From Neospora caninum Liverpool (taxonomy: Eukaryota; Apicomplexa; Conoidasida; Eucoccidiorida; Sarcocystidae): a stretch of DNA of 64,000 nt. Location of the stretch: positions 372,001 to 436,000 of the forward strand of contig NC_018385.1 in the NCBI RefSeq assembly GCF_000208865.1, given 5' to 3'. This document shows, piece by piece, positions 1 through 12,500 of the stretch (its first letter is position 1; the number at the start of each line of letters is the position of its first letter). The position numbers and the translations under genes are program-made. The notes beneath the pieces are model-generated. The model had not been told where the DNA came from, searched no databases, and worked only from the letters and a program-made list of their open reading frames with translations.

Positions 1-2480
1 TCTCTCACTGCGCAATGGGCTACACAGCCACGGAAATGAGGTGACAGGAGGAGCCAAGAAATTTCATCAGCCAAAATATCCTCACCACAGGTGGACGAAC
101 AGCATGGTGCATACTCGGTTGCTACAAAGCAAGCAGCTCTAGCGGTACCTTTGGTGTTGCAAGGTAATCCACTCCATAACGAGCAGATCTCTCGCAAAAG
201 CCTCCCCTGTCGTTGCCGCTGCTCAGGAACCGGCACACGGCCCTGAGCCTATCTAACACACCATTGCTGGCTGTGTGCTCCATGCGAGGCCTGTGTACAC
301 AGTATTACTTTATTGGTCGAAAAAGGGAAATATGCCCAACGGGCATATGCTTTTTCTTCCGCAGTTGAGCGCCTCATCCGAATGTCACACGTTCACGCGG
401 CACACTGAACAACAAGGCACGGAAAAGGATAAAACAGGGAAACCGTACTTGATGTGCCTCGACTGGCGTCTCATTCCTACACTTGCGTGTGTACCGGTAT
501 GCATCTTACCAGAGGAATAGATCGATTTAGCTGCAATCTCATGCTGAGGACGTGCTTTCTGTACATGTTCTGCACAAAGAAATAGAATGAACCAGCAGAG
601 TCGACTCTTGTCACGTTATGACGAAGAAAAACAATAGCGAGGTTTGTGGGTATGAGGTCGCCTCTAGCCAAGTACCACGGCCGGTACTACGCCTGCTGAG
701 TGCCCCTCTTCGACTGTCACAGGTAACCACATACTGAGTAGATTTCCAAGCTTGCGCAGATATTTCACAGAATTTGTGCCACAACTAGGGTGTCACTTTT
801 CTGCAATGAAGGTATCCCACTTGGTTGCCCAACTAAGTCGATTGGTTGCCCCTAACCGAGCTGTTAGAGTTGCTTCTTCGTGTACGGCAGGAGCTGCGGA
901 GAAAGGATCATACATCACCTTATTCATACTGCTTTGTGCCCAAGGGAATGGAGTGTGGCATCTGATCCACCTGCAGTGGACTGTTGCGACTGTGGATCTC
1001 CTCTCCTAGCTTGTTTCATATTTCTCTCCCCCCCCCCCCCCCCGACACCGCGAAACCTACTTTTTCCACAACATGATCTTATCTTGCACGGACCGTCCCC
1101 CGTTGACAGTATTTGTTGTGTATCAGTAGCACGTGGGAAAAGACGTAACTCACTCCAGCTGCGCTATCTTTCTTCCAGAATTCATGCGAGGCCCGCGTTA
1201 GTCTTTAATGCCCATACAGTTCTGTTCTCCGGCTCTGGGAAACTAAAGCTGCCACAAAAACCTGGTGCAAACTGGTGACGACGAATCTCTGTCCGACTGG
1301 CAGTTTTGCGGCCACCGCAACGGGCTATGACCCCACCTCTCTCCTTGACAAAACGCTTCCCTGCCTCCCTTTTTCGCGTTCTTTTTCCCGCACGCCGCTA
1401 ACTCGACATGGTTTTGACCACAGCAGGGAATAAAATCCCTTTTTCAATGCTGTGTAATGCAGTGTGACCTACACTTAACGACAGCAGAGCGCTGGTCACC
1501 TCCAATTGTCTTCCAGATTGCTGCATGTGTCTGGCTTTTTGCGCAGTGAGTCAATCGGCCGGCGCGCTGTTTGCCGCAGACAGCCAGTCGATTTCCGGTT
1601 GAGTCCGTGGGAACAGTTCGCGGCTTCAGGAGATCGGTGTCCGAAAACCCCTTGCTTTCCTAACTCAATCCAGATTCCTTGAAATTGCGTCTTTAGAACA
1701 GCGAGAGGACGAATCCCTTTCGTATCGAAATCCCGCGCATATTGTTGGGACCGCCTCAGGAGCCGTTGTGCAGTAGGGAACCGCACGCGGCCGCGACAAG
1801 ACAAAGATCGTGTCTCAAGCAAGAGATCCCGTTTTTTTATCGTGTCTCGCAGCACGGAACGCCGAATATTTTCTGCTTCGCAAGTCTGTTTCCGTAGTTT
1901 GGGTTTGTTCTGTGTGAGCTCAAAAAGTCCGGACTGTCGGTTAGTATCTTCCGTTGGATCCGGCCCTTCTTTCTAGTTGAATGACGAGAACCCTGCTGTT
2001 ATCGAGCTTGCGACATGGCGAGGCAATCCCGTGTTTTTTCCCCTGTATCAGAGAGGAAACGGCCCCTTGAGTCGAGTCCTGCTCTGCCCATAGCCGCTTG
2101 CAGAGGGAAGACCGGTTTCAACAACACTACGACTTCTTTTCCCTTTTGAATCAAAGGCTCCTTTTATGGGCCCGCCGTGCCGCTGAGTCGTAAACTCGTT
2201 TCGTTATGACCATCTCCAAGCGCAATATAACTTTGACATTAGGTCCTCAACCAGTCACTTTTCCCCGTCCTCTCCTACAGTAAAGGCTACGCACCACCTG
2301 GTCTCCAACCTCTCTCCTCGCCGCTTAGGCAAACAGTGGTAACTCGTGCCGACCACCGTTTGCATGCGGGCTTCGCCCTCGCTTCTGACCTAGGACGAAC
2401 ACGCCTTTCCTCTGACGCGCCTCCTCCTGCTGTAACCTCCACAGGTGTATCGGCACCTCGGGTTCTTCCGGTTTGTGGCT
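1..2480. other. No recognisable gene
   Basis: I see no exon chain here with matching splice sites and protein-like composition on either strand. The only open frame of some size on the minus strand (about 1496-1855) has no flanking splice signals and no recognisable motif. A run of 16 C residues sits at 1028-1043. The last few hundred bases before 2481 are presumably promoter and 5' leader of the next gene, but I see no certain element. Confidence 0.5.
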
Positions 2481-5400
2481 ATGGCACGCAACAGCGAGTT
2501 CTCGCCGTCGTCGTTCCGGTCCTCAACGCTGGCTTCTCCGAAACTCAAAAACACAGCGGCGGCGCAAAAAACCCCACATCCTTCCACTCTGGGTCAAGGT
2601 AGCTCTCTGCCCTTTCCCACTGCATCCTGCCCGAACAAGTCTTCGGCTCCGGACCCCGGTTTTATCGGTGAATCGGCTAGAGCAGCACGAACAGCACCAC
2701 CTTTGTTCTCTCCTGCGTTGGGTGGCTGTCGACTCTCTGATGCCTCGGCCAGCATGTGGCCTGTCGGCGACGCAAGACGCCTACCTTCGGACCCATCGCG
2801 CCCGTTCTCACAAGACGATGGAGTCTACGATCGTGACTGGGCTCTGCATCTGGCGACGAAGCGGGTTCTCCGTGAAGATCCCGTCCGTCCTATGATTCTA
2901 CGGCCGAGCTTTAAGTTCAACCCTGCAGCTTCTTTCTCCTCGCTTGAGGGGGTTGGGAGAGGCGACACAAACAAAGCGGAACGCGAACGCACCCAACGTC
3001 AGAGGCTCGCATATGCGGAGACAGGTGACTTGAAACCCTCAGCGAAACTGAGCCTGACGGTACACGATGACAATGGTTATTCGGGTCGGTCGGAATTTGA
3101 AAAAAGAGAAGATCCGCAGTGGACTCCGGCAAAGTCCAGGGAAGCGGGATTTTCGAGGCAAGCATCCCCGGAGCGGGAGCTAACGTCACCGCGAGAAGCA
3201 ACAAGTGCCCCTCCAGCTACTGCACATGAAGCCTCTTTGCCCTCACCAGCGCCGCCCGTCTGTGGGGACAAAGCCACGTCGAGGGAGATGGTGACGCGAA
3301 TGCGTTGTCGCAATGTTCTACTCTGTTACGCCCTTCTGGACCCGTATCATCAGGGATATATTGATGTCCAAGAAGCCTGCGACGCGATTGGAAACATCCA
3401 CAAACAAGACAAAGATGTGGCTGAAATCCTTCTGGTGCAACTCCAAGACATGATTGCTTACGTGTCCCCCAGGTACGTAGCACAGAGCGAAGCGCGTGCC
3501 TTCAGGGTTATTAGCGAGGGTACATGGCCGCGTCTAGCTCGTCTTGTTGGTTCACCCACGCTGGACGGCTCTTGGGCACGAACCAAAACCTCACTCTACC
3601 ACCTTTCACGAGCAAGGATGACGCTTCTGGGTCGTGGAAGGAAAACCGATGAGCCGGTTGTTTCAAGACTTCTCTGGCGAGCTCGTAGCGCGTTCCATTT
3701 CTGGGACGCAGTGGACACTCAAAGTTACGTAAGAGTGCTGAAAGGACAGAGTAGTAGCATGGTGCCAAATTCCTCTTTTTCTGGGGAGGGTGAACTGCGC
3801 TTGATCTCCAATGCGTTCGTGACACGTCCGAGGCTTCCCGATGCGTTGCTCTGTCTCGCCAATGCGATGAACGTGCCCCTTACATTCTCATCCCTTGCAC
3901 TTCTTCCTTGCTTGCGACAGGGGTGTCATTGAAAAGCAAGACTTCCTAGCTGAAATTCTTCGTCGGGTCGAATCAGATCTGGCCGGGACGACGCCCTACT
4001 ATTGCCTGAGGGGTAGCTCGAATCCGGTCTCGAACGCTTGGCAGCGAGGGCGTCCGTTCACCACTGTAAAGAACCGGAGTTTCTACCAGGGAGACTACGT
4101 GCCTAAAGGCGTCCAAATGCATCTAAAGCAAGCGGACGGGGACGTGGCTGAGTTTCATCTGAGACGGCGAGGCGGTGGCGGCATGACACTCCAGGAAGAC
4201 AGGCCTTTCACACAGGCAAAACCACGGGTGAGTCGGGAAGCAGGAAGCATATGCGATTCATACAGACAGACAGGAGATGAGAGAAGCGGCACAGGGTCTA
4301 TCCCGAGGGTGAAACGAACAAGAGATGGCGGCAGAGAGCCTTGCTGAGGTAGTCCACCAGGGGTACCAAGGCTGAACGGACCGACAGAAGGCCTGCAACT
4401 GCACGCACCGTAACAAACCTACATTCAGAAAACCCGTATTGGTGATGGATGGAAGCATGCATGTGTCAAAGAGTAATGCGGTAGCACCCATGGAGCGTAC
4501 ACTCCCTTCCCGCTGGGCGTGAGCAACTTGAAATCTTTTGCAGCCCGTCGAACCCACATCTCTACCAGACAGCAATGCACCACCTCCATACTGCCAAAGA
4601 CGATGGAGAAGCAGAACGGGTCTCCCTATCCTCGCGTTTCGCACCTACGAATCAAAGGCAGTCACTTCAATATACGCTAGGAGTCGAAGCAAAGTGGCCG
4701 TTTCGAGAGTTCCTTTCTAGTCTGGGAGTTCTGTCAAACACATCTCAGTCTTCGGCATGTACACCAGAAGTACGCGTTTTCTTTTTCTGTGCTCTTGGTT
4801 CGCCCCCTTCCTTTCAGGCGCAGGGGACTTTAGAGGACCACATTCAGCGGGGGCGACTACGACGGATGCAGAAACTGAAGCAGATCAAAGATGATATCCT
4901 GAACAAGGAAATGGGTAATGAAACACGTTGAAAGTTGCGCAGGTGTTTTTTCGGCGGTGGCCCCTGTGCATGCGTTTTTATATCTAATTCTGTTGATCCG
5001 CCGAGAGTTTCAGCGGAGCTGCGATCTCTCAAGGTAAACAGGCTCGTCGTAGTTATGTTTTTCGCGCGCCTGCGAGGAGCTCGTGACCAGTAGGAGGCAT
5101 AAGGACGTTTCGGATTTCGGGAGTTTCGGTTCTCCCCGGCTGACCCCCAGACGACTCAAGTAAAGGCGGGAAACGGCCAAGCTTCCTGGTTCTAGAAATT
5201 GTGGCCGTCGACTGCGTCTACAGCTGGTGTGCGGGCGCTCCATTCAGACAGCTCGAAGCCGGGGAAGGGTTCGGTGGAGGTTCGGTCTGTCGCCGTCGTC
5301 GGCGGGATGAGCTGGTGTGCCTTTGGCGCGTTTTTCTCCTCTGGTGTGTTTTTCAGCCGAGTGCACATTTCATCCGAAGACCACTCCACTTCCTCCAATT

Positions 5401-7189
5401 ACGAAACCTTTCCCGTCAAGAGAGACCATGCGGAGAATGATCGAGGTGAGTCCGTCCTCCGCTTCGGGCTTCATCATTTCATGCTTTTGTACAGCTGCCT
5501 TCGGCACCTCGGGCGTTTGTTGCTACGCGCATCTTCTCTTGGACCCGTGGCACATTTCCGCTCTCAGCTGTCCACAGGGCTCTCCTGCATGGTCCCTTTG
5601 TTCTGGTTGCATCGGCGAGCCTGAGATCCCAATGGAGGCCTGGTGGTATGTGGCCTTTGCGCTTCGCTCGGAGAATACCTGTCACTGACAGCATCCGATG
5701 GTACACAGTGCCCTTCTGGGATACAAAGTGCTTCTCCATCGACTGTGCGCCCCTCTATCGCGCTCTGCCTTTCTTGCTTTTCAGCTGGTCCGTTTTTGTG
5801 CATGCAGACTTTCCCGGGTTGGCCCTCGATGCAGGGATCCTTCTTCCGGTCGTGGGGTTTTGCTCTGCACCTTTTCAAACTCCGTCAAATCGTTTTCTGT
5901 GCCTTGACGCGTGCGTGGCAAGCCGTTAGCCTTGTTCACTTGCTGGGCTGAACTGAGCACTTCACCGTTTTTGTGGTCGCCGTGGCGTTTCCGCAGCAAC
6001 AACAGAAGGCGAAAAAACGAAGTCAGGTCTTCATCGAGTACGACCCCACCGACACCGTAACCCACGAACTGGCGCTGCCTCCTGAACTGACCGAAAAGGA
6101 GAAGAAGTCGGTCCGAGGTGAGCTGCACTCGAGGGACCGCGGGTAGGGGGAGCGTAGCTGGGCCCAAGTGCCCCTTTGTCCATTCGAACTGAGCTTCCAG
6201 TCCCCGTCCGGAGCCGCACGCGAGACGCCGCTGTACTCGGCACAACGGGATACTGACGCAGATACGGATGCCCAGCGTGCCGTAGAATCTCCCCTGCGGA
6301 CCTGCGTTGGTTCTGAGTTGCTTCCTGCTCACTGCGGCACTTTGCGTAGACCCTAAACCCTGAACGCCGATTGCCTCTGTTGCCCTCAGCGCGGGCCGTG
6401 GTGTCCGTAGCAGTGTCGGCCAGCTGGATGAAGGCGTGCGGCGTGAGACTGTTGTGTGTCAAGAGAACGAGCGGAGGAGAGCAGCACGGCAGAGAACGAA
6501 GGGGGTGTGTCAGTTGTCGCTTTTCAGACGTAGCTTCACTTTTTGGCTGCGACGTGTGCGCAGAGGGCGGCAACGACTGGAGCCTGGCAGAACAGGAGCC
6601 GGAACGCGACGAGCTTTTCACGTGGGTCGTGCATGCCGGAGATCCGCCGACGAAGCCAAAAGCTGTGGAAGTTGCTTGGCGGGCTCGAGACCTTCCGAAA
6701 GTGCCAAGGGAAGCAGAGTTCGTAGCAGACGCACAAGACAGCACGCAGCTCCGGCCGACAGATATGCCGCAGACTGCACGACTGAGAACGCCAATAAACG
6801 CGCATGAAGAGCTTCCCTCGCGGCCAAGCGCGACCCCACGGAAGCCGACAGTGGAGGAAGTTCCGTGCGAACAGCCAGTCCAAGATCCTGTTCCATCTGA
6901 AGACGTCGTCATCCAAGCACCGTATCTCACTGAGAGGGAATTTGATTCACGATTCGACGCATTCGTCCCTGAAGCGTGGCAGACTCCTGCAGAAGACCCA
7001 GGAATCCACGTACACGACAATGAGGGTGACGGCCGTCTGAATTTCAACTCACTCCCAGTGTACTACCGCCAGTCTTTGCAGCAGTTGTTTCGAGGCGGAG
7101 CCGTTGCAAAAGGTGGTCGGAGGCCCACACGAGAGGAGAGAGAGGCAAAGTTGAAAGAGTGCATGAAGATTCTTGAGGACGCTTGCTAA
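2481..7189 (+). CDS. EF-hand-like, coiled-coil protein, about 846 residues
   Basis: Not recognised as a named family. My model joins 2481-3472, 3921-4227, 4569-4769, 4818-4914, 5423-5445, 5997-6117 and 6390-7189; every junction keeps frame. The start is an ATG in a good context (GCTATGG). Residues about 1-270 are Ser/Pro/Arg-rich and probably disordered. Residues 287-298 form an EF-hand-like loop with Asp at position 1, Gly at 6, Ile at 8 and Glu at 12, but the usual acidic residues at 3 and 5 are missing, so calcium binding is doubtful. The exons at 4818-5997 together give one charged helical stretch (KLKQIKDDILNKEM followed by ETMRRMIE and QQQKAKKR), which supports joining them. The C-terminal exon is acidic and ends LKECMKILEDAC. 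Weak points are the 48-base intron at 4770-4817, which could be read through to give 862 residues, and the 23-base micro-exon. No signal peptide or membrane segment is seen. Alternatively the two halves could be separate genes. Confidence 0.6.
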
Positions 7190-9507
7190 CAGAGGTGTGA
7201 TCCCTCCCTTGGTATATCGTGGAATCCCTTCACTGAAAGGGAACCCGGCGGAGCGGCAGACTCGGAGGCGCCATTCGAGTCCTGATGTGTCCTAGGTATC
7301 CGTAGATCATGTTACAAAGCAGTGTCACCAACCGACTGTGGAATGCAGACTTCCACCTGAAACGGGGGCTTTCCTGGCACCTCGCTCGAGGCGTCAGAAG
7401 CTGACAGTGGCTAAGATTGAAAGCTACTCGACCTATCCCTTTGTCGACTTCGCTTAAGATCCACAGGCGTCATAGACTCGACTCCCCGCCAAGGCCTCCC
7501 TACCAAATCAGGCATGACAGCGATGGGAACCACCATCAGTGTCTAACGCGTTTTTGCTTTTCAGAGAAGGAGCTTGTGGGAAATCCTGCGCAATGGTTTG
7601 TCTCAGAAACTAGAAACTTCACTGGTCTCACTCACTGCTTTGTCAGTCAGTCGGCCCCGGACACTCAGGCTCTTGCACGCTTGTAGCGGTTTTCAAGTAG
7701 GAGATTACTTCTCCGGACTTCTTAAAGTTTTGGTTCAGGCAACAGCGCCACTCGTAAGCGTCTGGAACCATATATTGGATCCGATGCGCGACGAGTGCAT
7801 GGTAAGGCACCAGTCCCCAGAGCATAACCTTCCTCGCCCTTCCGTGCTGCTGGTCCCCCTTACGAGGGGAGTAGTTAACCTCAACCACGGTCAGACGCCG
7901 GTGGCATATCGGCCAATGAAAAACCCAGTATGAGCGTTCTATCATCGTGTACGAACGCGCTGCACTCTGGCAGGTCAGGTGTTTTAGTGAGTGGCGGTGC
8001 GCTGACATACTTTGTCCAATCCAACAAAAGCGTGTCACTGCAGTGCACACCTTTTGGCCTTTGTGCACCTAGGAAGCCGTCCGCGAATCCAGTGTTCTGG
8101 CCGCCCCGCGAGTGATGACAGAAGTATTTTCCTCCGACTAGCTCACTCAGCGTTTGTTGCGCATGGCGGTATACACGCAGCGGCAGAGAATCGTTATCTT
8201 GGATGCGCTCTGGAAAACTCGTTCACGACCACGGTTATGTGTCTGCTACGATTAGTGTCATGAACCTGAGTGACGCAACAAACCACACCACTGTGTAATA
8301 ACCTTAATGTGGTAGGATATTGAAATCCACCACTTTTAGCCGTCTTAAGCGGTCCAGTGGGGTGGTCAGCAGTCATAAAGAACTTGGTTGTTTGTATCTC
8401 ATAACTGGAGTATGGGCAATGCAGGTATGGATATTGCACTACACGATGCACACTATATTGTTGCACATTTCCATTTTGTTTATCTCTTGGAGCTGTCTTC
8501 GCAACTATATGTGGAATTATCTTCTATGGTAAAGATATGTTCGGACTCGACTCTTTTCTCGGCCATGAAACCAGTTCGGTCGCCGAGGCAGCCTGCACAC
8601 CCTATCGATCGCCAGCGGCTTACAGTGGTGCAACGTGATGTGGAAAGGGACAACGAAAGTTGAACCAATCAGCATCTCAGCTCTTGTGAGCTTTTGAACC
8701 GCTGGTGGCGCAAAGGCACCTCCGTGGCCTGCCAACTAGCCCCTCATTAGACTAAGATGCAGGTATCATTGACCGTCTTCAAAGGGAGGTAAAACGCTTC
8801 ATGGTAACGCTCGTAGCAGTTCCCAGACAACCTGTCTAAGTTGGGAAGTTCGAAACGATCTGTGCCCCGTTCTCATGCAGGTGAACTCGCCGTGACGGCA
8901 CCAGAAAAGCCGAAACGTAGCTTCCTTACGATGTTTTGAATCGCTGCTGACCTGCTGCTTCATCCATATCTCATTTGCCTAGACAATTGCTGTGCCAGGA
9001 TTTCAAACAGTCCAGCTACGCGGGAACCGGCGTCATTGAACACACGCTCGATCATTCGTACACCTGATTTTTATTAACTGATTGCATTCGGTGTTTCGGG
9101 ACTCGAGGCTCTACCTGTGGACTGTAGGTACTCGCCATACTCCCACTTGGCGTTATCTCTTAGCTTGAAGGAATCTCCTACTGTCGTTTAACTGTGTTTC
9201 TGAAAGCTGCAGCGGATGTGTCCGGTGGAGACACCTCGCCCTACTTTCGTGTCCGCGTTTAATGGACCGCACTGCCGAAAACTCGCGTTGTGCCCGCGAA
9301 AAAAAAAACTGCAACAGCGAATATGTGCTGAACTCTCTCAGCGACGAATTCCAGGTTTCCAGTGTCGAGCCTAGGTAGCAGGATCCGCGCGGATCTGCGG
9401 AAACTCTGTCCAACTCGAATCCGAGCAAAACGCTAGTGACGCGGCATCGGCGACCTTTACGTGGCCAAACAGGTGAAACCGACTTGAATCCTACAGCAAG
9501 CTGCTAC
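7190..9507. other. Intergenic stretch with a cox1 fragment
   Basis: The stretch lies between two convergent genes and probably holds both 3' untranslated regions. Apart from the decayed mitochondrial cox1 fragment at about 8378-8550 I find no exon chain with splice signals. Confidence 0.5.
8378..8550 (+). pseudogene. Nuclear insert of mitochondrial cox1 (NUMT)
   Basis: The plus strand encodes a conserved piece of cytochrome c oxidase subunit I around its metal-binding helix region: GNAGMDIALHDAHYIVAHFH, then in shifted frame LSLGAVFATICGIIFYGKD. The HDxxYxVAHFH pattern is diagnostic of cox1. Two single-base losses break the frame, one near 8410 between the ITGV and GNAG parts and one near 8481 between HFHFV and LSLGA. 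There is no start, no stop and no splice context, and the piece is far shorter than the gene. It is therefore a dead nuclear copy of mitochondrial DNA and not a gene. Such inserts are known to be abundant in Toxoplasma and its relatives. Confidence 0.9.
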
Positions 9508-12500
9508 TCAGCGCCGAACGTTGGAGAGGTCAAGTGGTGACACGCGTCGTCTTGAACTATAATCGCCGTCCCCGCCAAACGTCCGGCTTCCTGAGCTATC
9601 CCATGCACTTTCGTCCTCTTCCCAGGTTCCCCGTGAAGCGACAGACAGCATCCGTCTCGGTCCGAACATCCCCGGACCTCCTGCTGCACTCCTCGCGGAT
9701 GCCAGCGGAGACGCGAGAGTCCGGCTCGGCGACCGTCCCACCTTCCCGAGTTTCTCAGGCGCGAAGGCAGACGCTCGGCCCCTGCCGTTGGAGCGCCTCT
9801 CAGATGCTCGGCGGCCCGCGGGCCCTCGAGCGCTCGGCAGGGGCGACTCCACAGTGCCGAGGAACGCGCCAGACTCCAGGCGGCTTAGCGGGACTCGTGG
9901 CGACAATTGCGGGCTTGGCGCGACCGACTGAACAAGCGGGCTGGCCACAGTCCTCGACGCAAACCTCCGAGGCCGCGTGCCTCTCCCGTTGTCCCTTTCA
10001 TAATAGTAAGGGGAGATCGGTGGCGGAGCTGGCGACCCAGGTTCTCTCCTTTCGAAGCCCGCCGCTCTATCTCGACCTCGAGCGGGAGGGCTCGAATCGC
10101 TTTCGGATTCGAGCACACTTTCTTCTTTGGCGCGTTCTTCCTCTCCCCAATCCTCGTCCTTGAATTCCCTCTCCGACAGTTCGCTTTCGGCGCCGTCCCG
10201 AGCCGAGGGCGCCTCCGACGCGTCTGCCTCTGTATCAACAACAGAGTCGGCGCGTTTCCACGCAGAGTCCTCCGCTTCTCGAGGCGAGACATCACTCTGC
10301 TCCCCCCCTGACGAGGCTTCCACGTCTTCTCGGCGCACTTCCTGCTTTTCTTTTCGCCAGTCTCGTAAACCGCCACTCGCGAAGTCAGGGCGCCCCCTCG
10401 CCTCCTCCGTTTTTCGTCTCGCTTCCGCGAAACGCGCTGGCCTCTCCCCGTCACCCAGGTCGAATCCGTTGTCACTCCTGACTCGACGAGGCGAGGCGAG
10501 CCCCGCTTTCCCGCTTGCTCGTCGGTAGTCTGACACCCTCTTCCTCTCCATAGTCGCCGGCGCACCTGCCACTTCCCCGTTCGCGCGACGGTTTTCTTTG
10601 TCCTTCGCCGCCGCAACAGCGCCTGCAGAGGCGCGCCGATCTCTCGGCAATTCCGGCCGTGTCCGGACGCCTTCATCTTCGACCTTGTCTCCCCGGCGCA
10701 CGCGAGGCCTTCTCTCCCTCGCCTCCCTGACTTCGTCCCGCTCTCTCCCTTCCCGTCGGCGAGGAAGATCCGCAACGCGTCGGCCTGCCGGTCGGCGCTC
10801 ATCCTCTTCTTCTTCGCTGTCCGATCTCCTGCCGCTTGCCCTCGTTTTCCGCGATGCTCCTTCTCTTCCGCTTTTGAACTCAATCACGCGTGGCGGGCCG
10901 GTCCGGCGCGGTGACCCGTCTACGGCCGCGGTCGCGGAAACAAAATGTAGCCGTTGCCCATTGTGAGTCGATTTCCTCCTTCCCTCTTCACCTCGGCTTT
11001 GCGGAAAGATGACGCCGGCGCGTTCCCCGCCGGGCACCTCTTTCCCCGGAATTCGCGGAACACCGTCCTTGTCGAGTTGGTCTTTGCCCTCTGCAGTCCA
11101 CATCAGCTTCGACAGAACTCCCTGGAACAACGAAGGTTGCTCCTCTCTCTTCTTCGCTTTTGAGCCTCGACGGCGCCCCTCTTCCTCTTCACTGTCGCGC
11201 GCTTCCTTCCAGGGCTGCTGCCAGGACCGACCTTCCCTCTCGCCTGCCTCCTCGTCCCGGCTCTTCGCGGATCGCCCCATATGCGGAGAGCGGTCAAAGC
11301 CTGCAGCCCGTCTGGACCCTCGTTTATCGGCTTCATGCGGCCGTGGCCAGCGGACCATGCCTTGCTGCCTGTGGGAAGGAACCACAGACGATCGACGCAC
11401 GACGACTGCACGGCAGAGTTTTACGTCAGTGGTGTGGAGAAGCGAAAAGGAGCAACGGCAGCCCATGAGACACCCGCTACAGAAACCCTACCCGGTCATG
11501 AATACAAAGCTTCTCCCTGCAGCCAAAATAGGAAAAATCACTGGGACGCCCCACCATCCACAGACCCATCTAACCTCTTCCTACGAAGTCCGGCACGCTG
11601 AACTGAACTCCCAGAAGTTCCCTGCTACTTACGCCGACTCAAGTGATCCTACATGCCGCCCCTTCCGGTGTTGACGACGTGCCATGTCAGCGACGGGTTC
11701 TTCTCGATCGCCAAGACCATAACCTGAAACCCAAAGGAGGCCGGAACGCAAACCGAAACTAAGCGGACTCCTCACTCTACCCCGCGTCAGCAAATGCAAC
11801 GCCCACCCACTCACCACGGTTCCACTCGTCACAAAGACGCTTGGACCGCGAGCCTGGAAACCGGAGACTGGAGAAACACCCCGGTGCGGCATCGAGAGAA
11901 CGGACTCACCACGACTGCGGTAAACGAAGACATTCGAGATCTAAACCAGGAGTCCAACTCGTAGTAGCCTCCACAAACAGCTAGACAGAGCAGCACACTG
12001 AGGCGGCAAGCTTGCCCGGCGTAAACGATGTATCAGAGTCACCTCGACGACGGCTCAAGGCGGGCGTTGCGCGCCTTCCTTTTCCCGTCCACTCCTGCAG
12101 ATGGAGGCAAACTTTTCTCCTCACCAACCGGGCACTACGCGAGCTCCTGCACACGAACATGCTCTGCGTTGGGCAACGGAGAGGCTGCTGTGCGCGGAGC
12201 GAGAGTCGCGAGGAGAGTGCAGGCCTTCATTCAAGTCAGAAAAGGGTTACGATCGCGACCCTCTCGCCCGCGAGAAAATGTGACGCGATGCGCCGGACGT
12301 TCCTCCAGCGGCGTTTCCAATGCAAAACGTGGCCCCACCCCGTGGTGTGGGAGGACGAGTTTTCAGGAAAAACGCTTACCGTCTTGAATCCAGTGCCCGA
12401 ACCGGCAAATGCCGCGAAGACGCTTCGTTTCGTCGGCGAAGATGTCCCTCTGGAAACGCAGCTCATCGAGTTCGCTGTGAAGGATCCTGCGCAGGGACGG

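Noticed and set aside
9534..10163. Open frame of 209 codons on the plus strand
   Set aside because: It is antisense to the GC-rich last exon of the minus-strand gene, which has a full set of splice-supported exons. The plus frame has none.
11369..11466. Start MGCRCS on the minus strand, suggesting an N-myristoylation signal
   Set aside because: A good acceptor (TTCCCACAG) at 11369-11370 and a matching phase from the exon at 11633 show that this stretch is intron and the ATG is not used.
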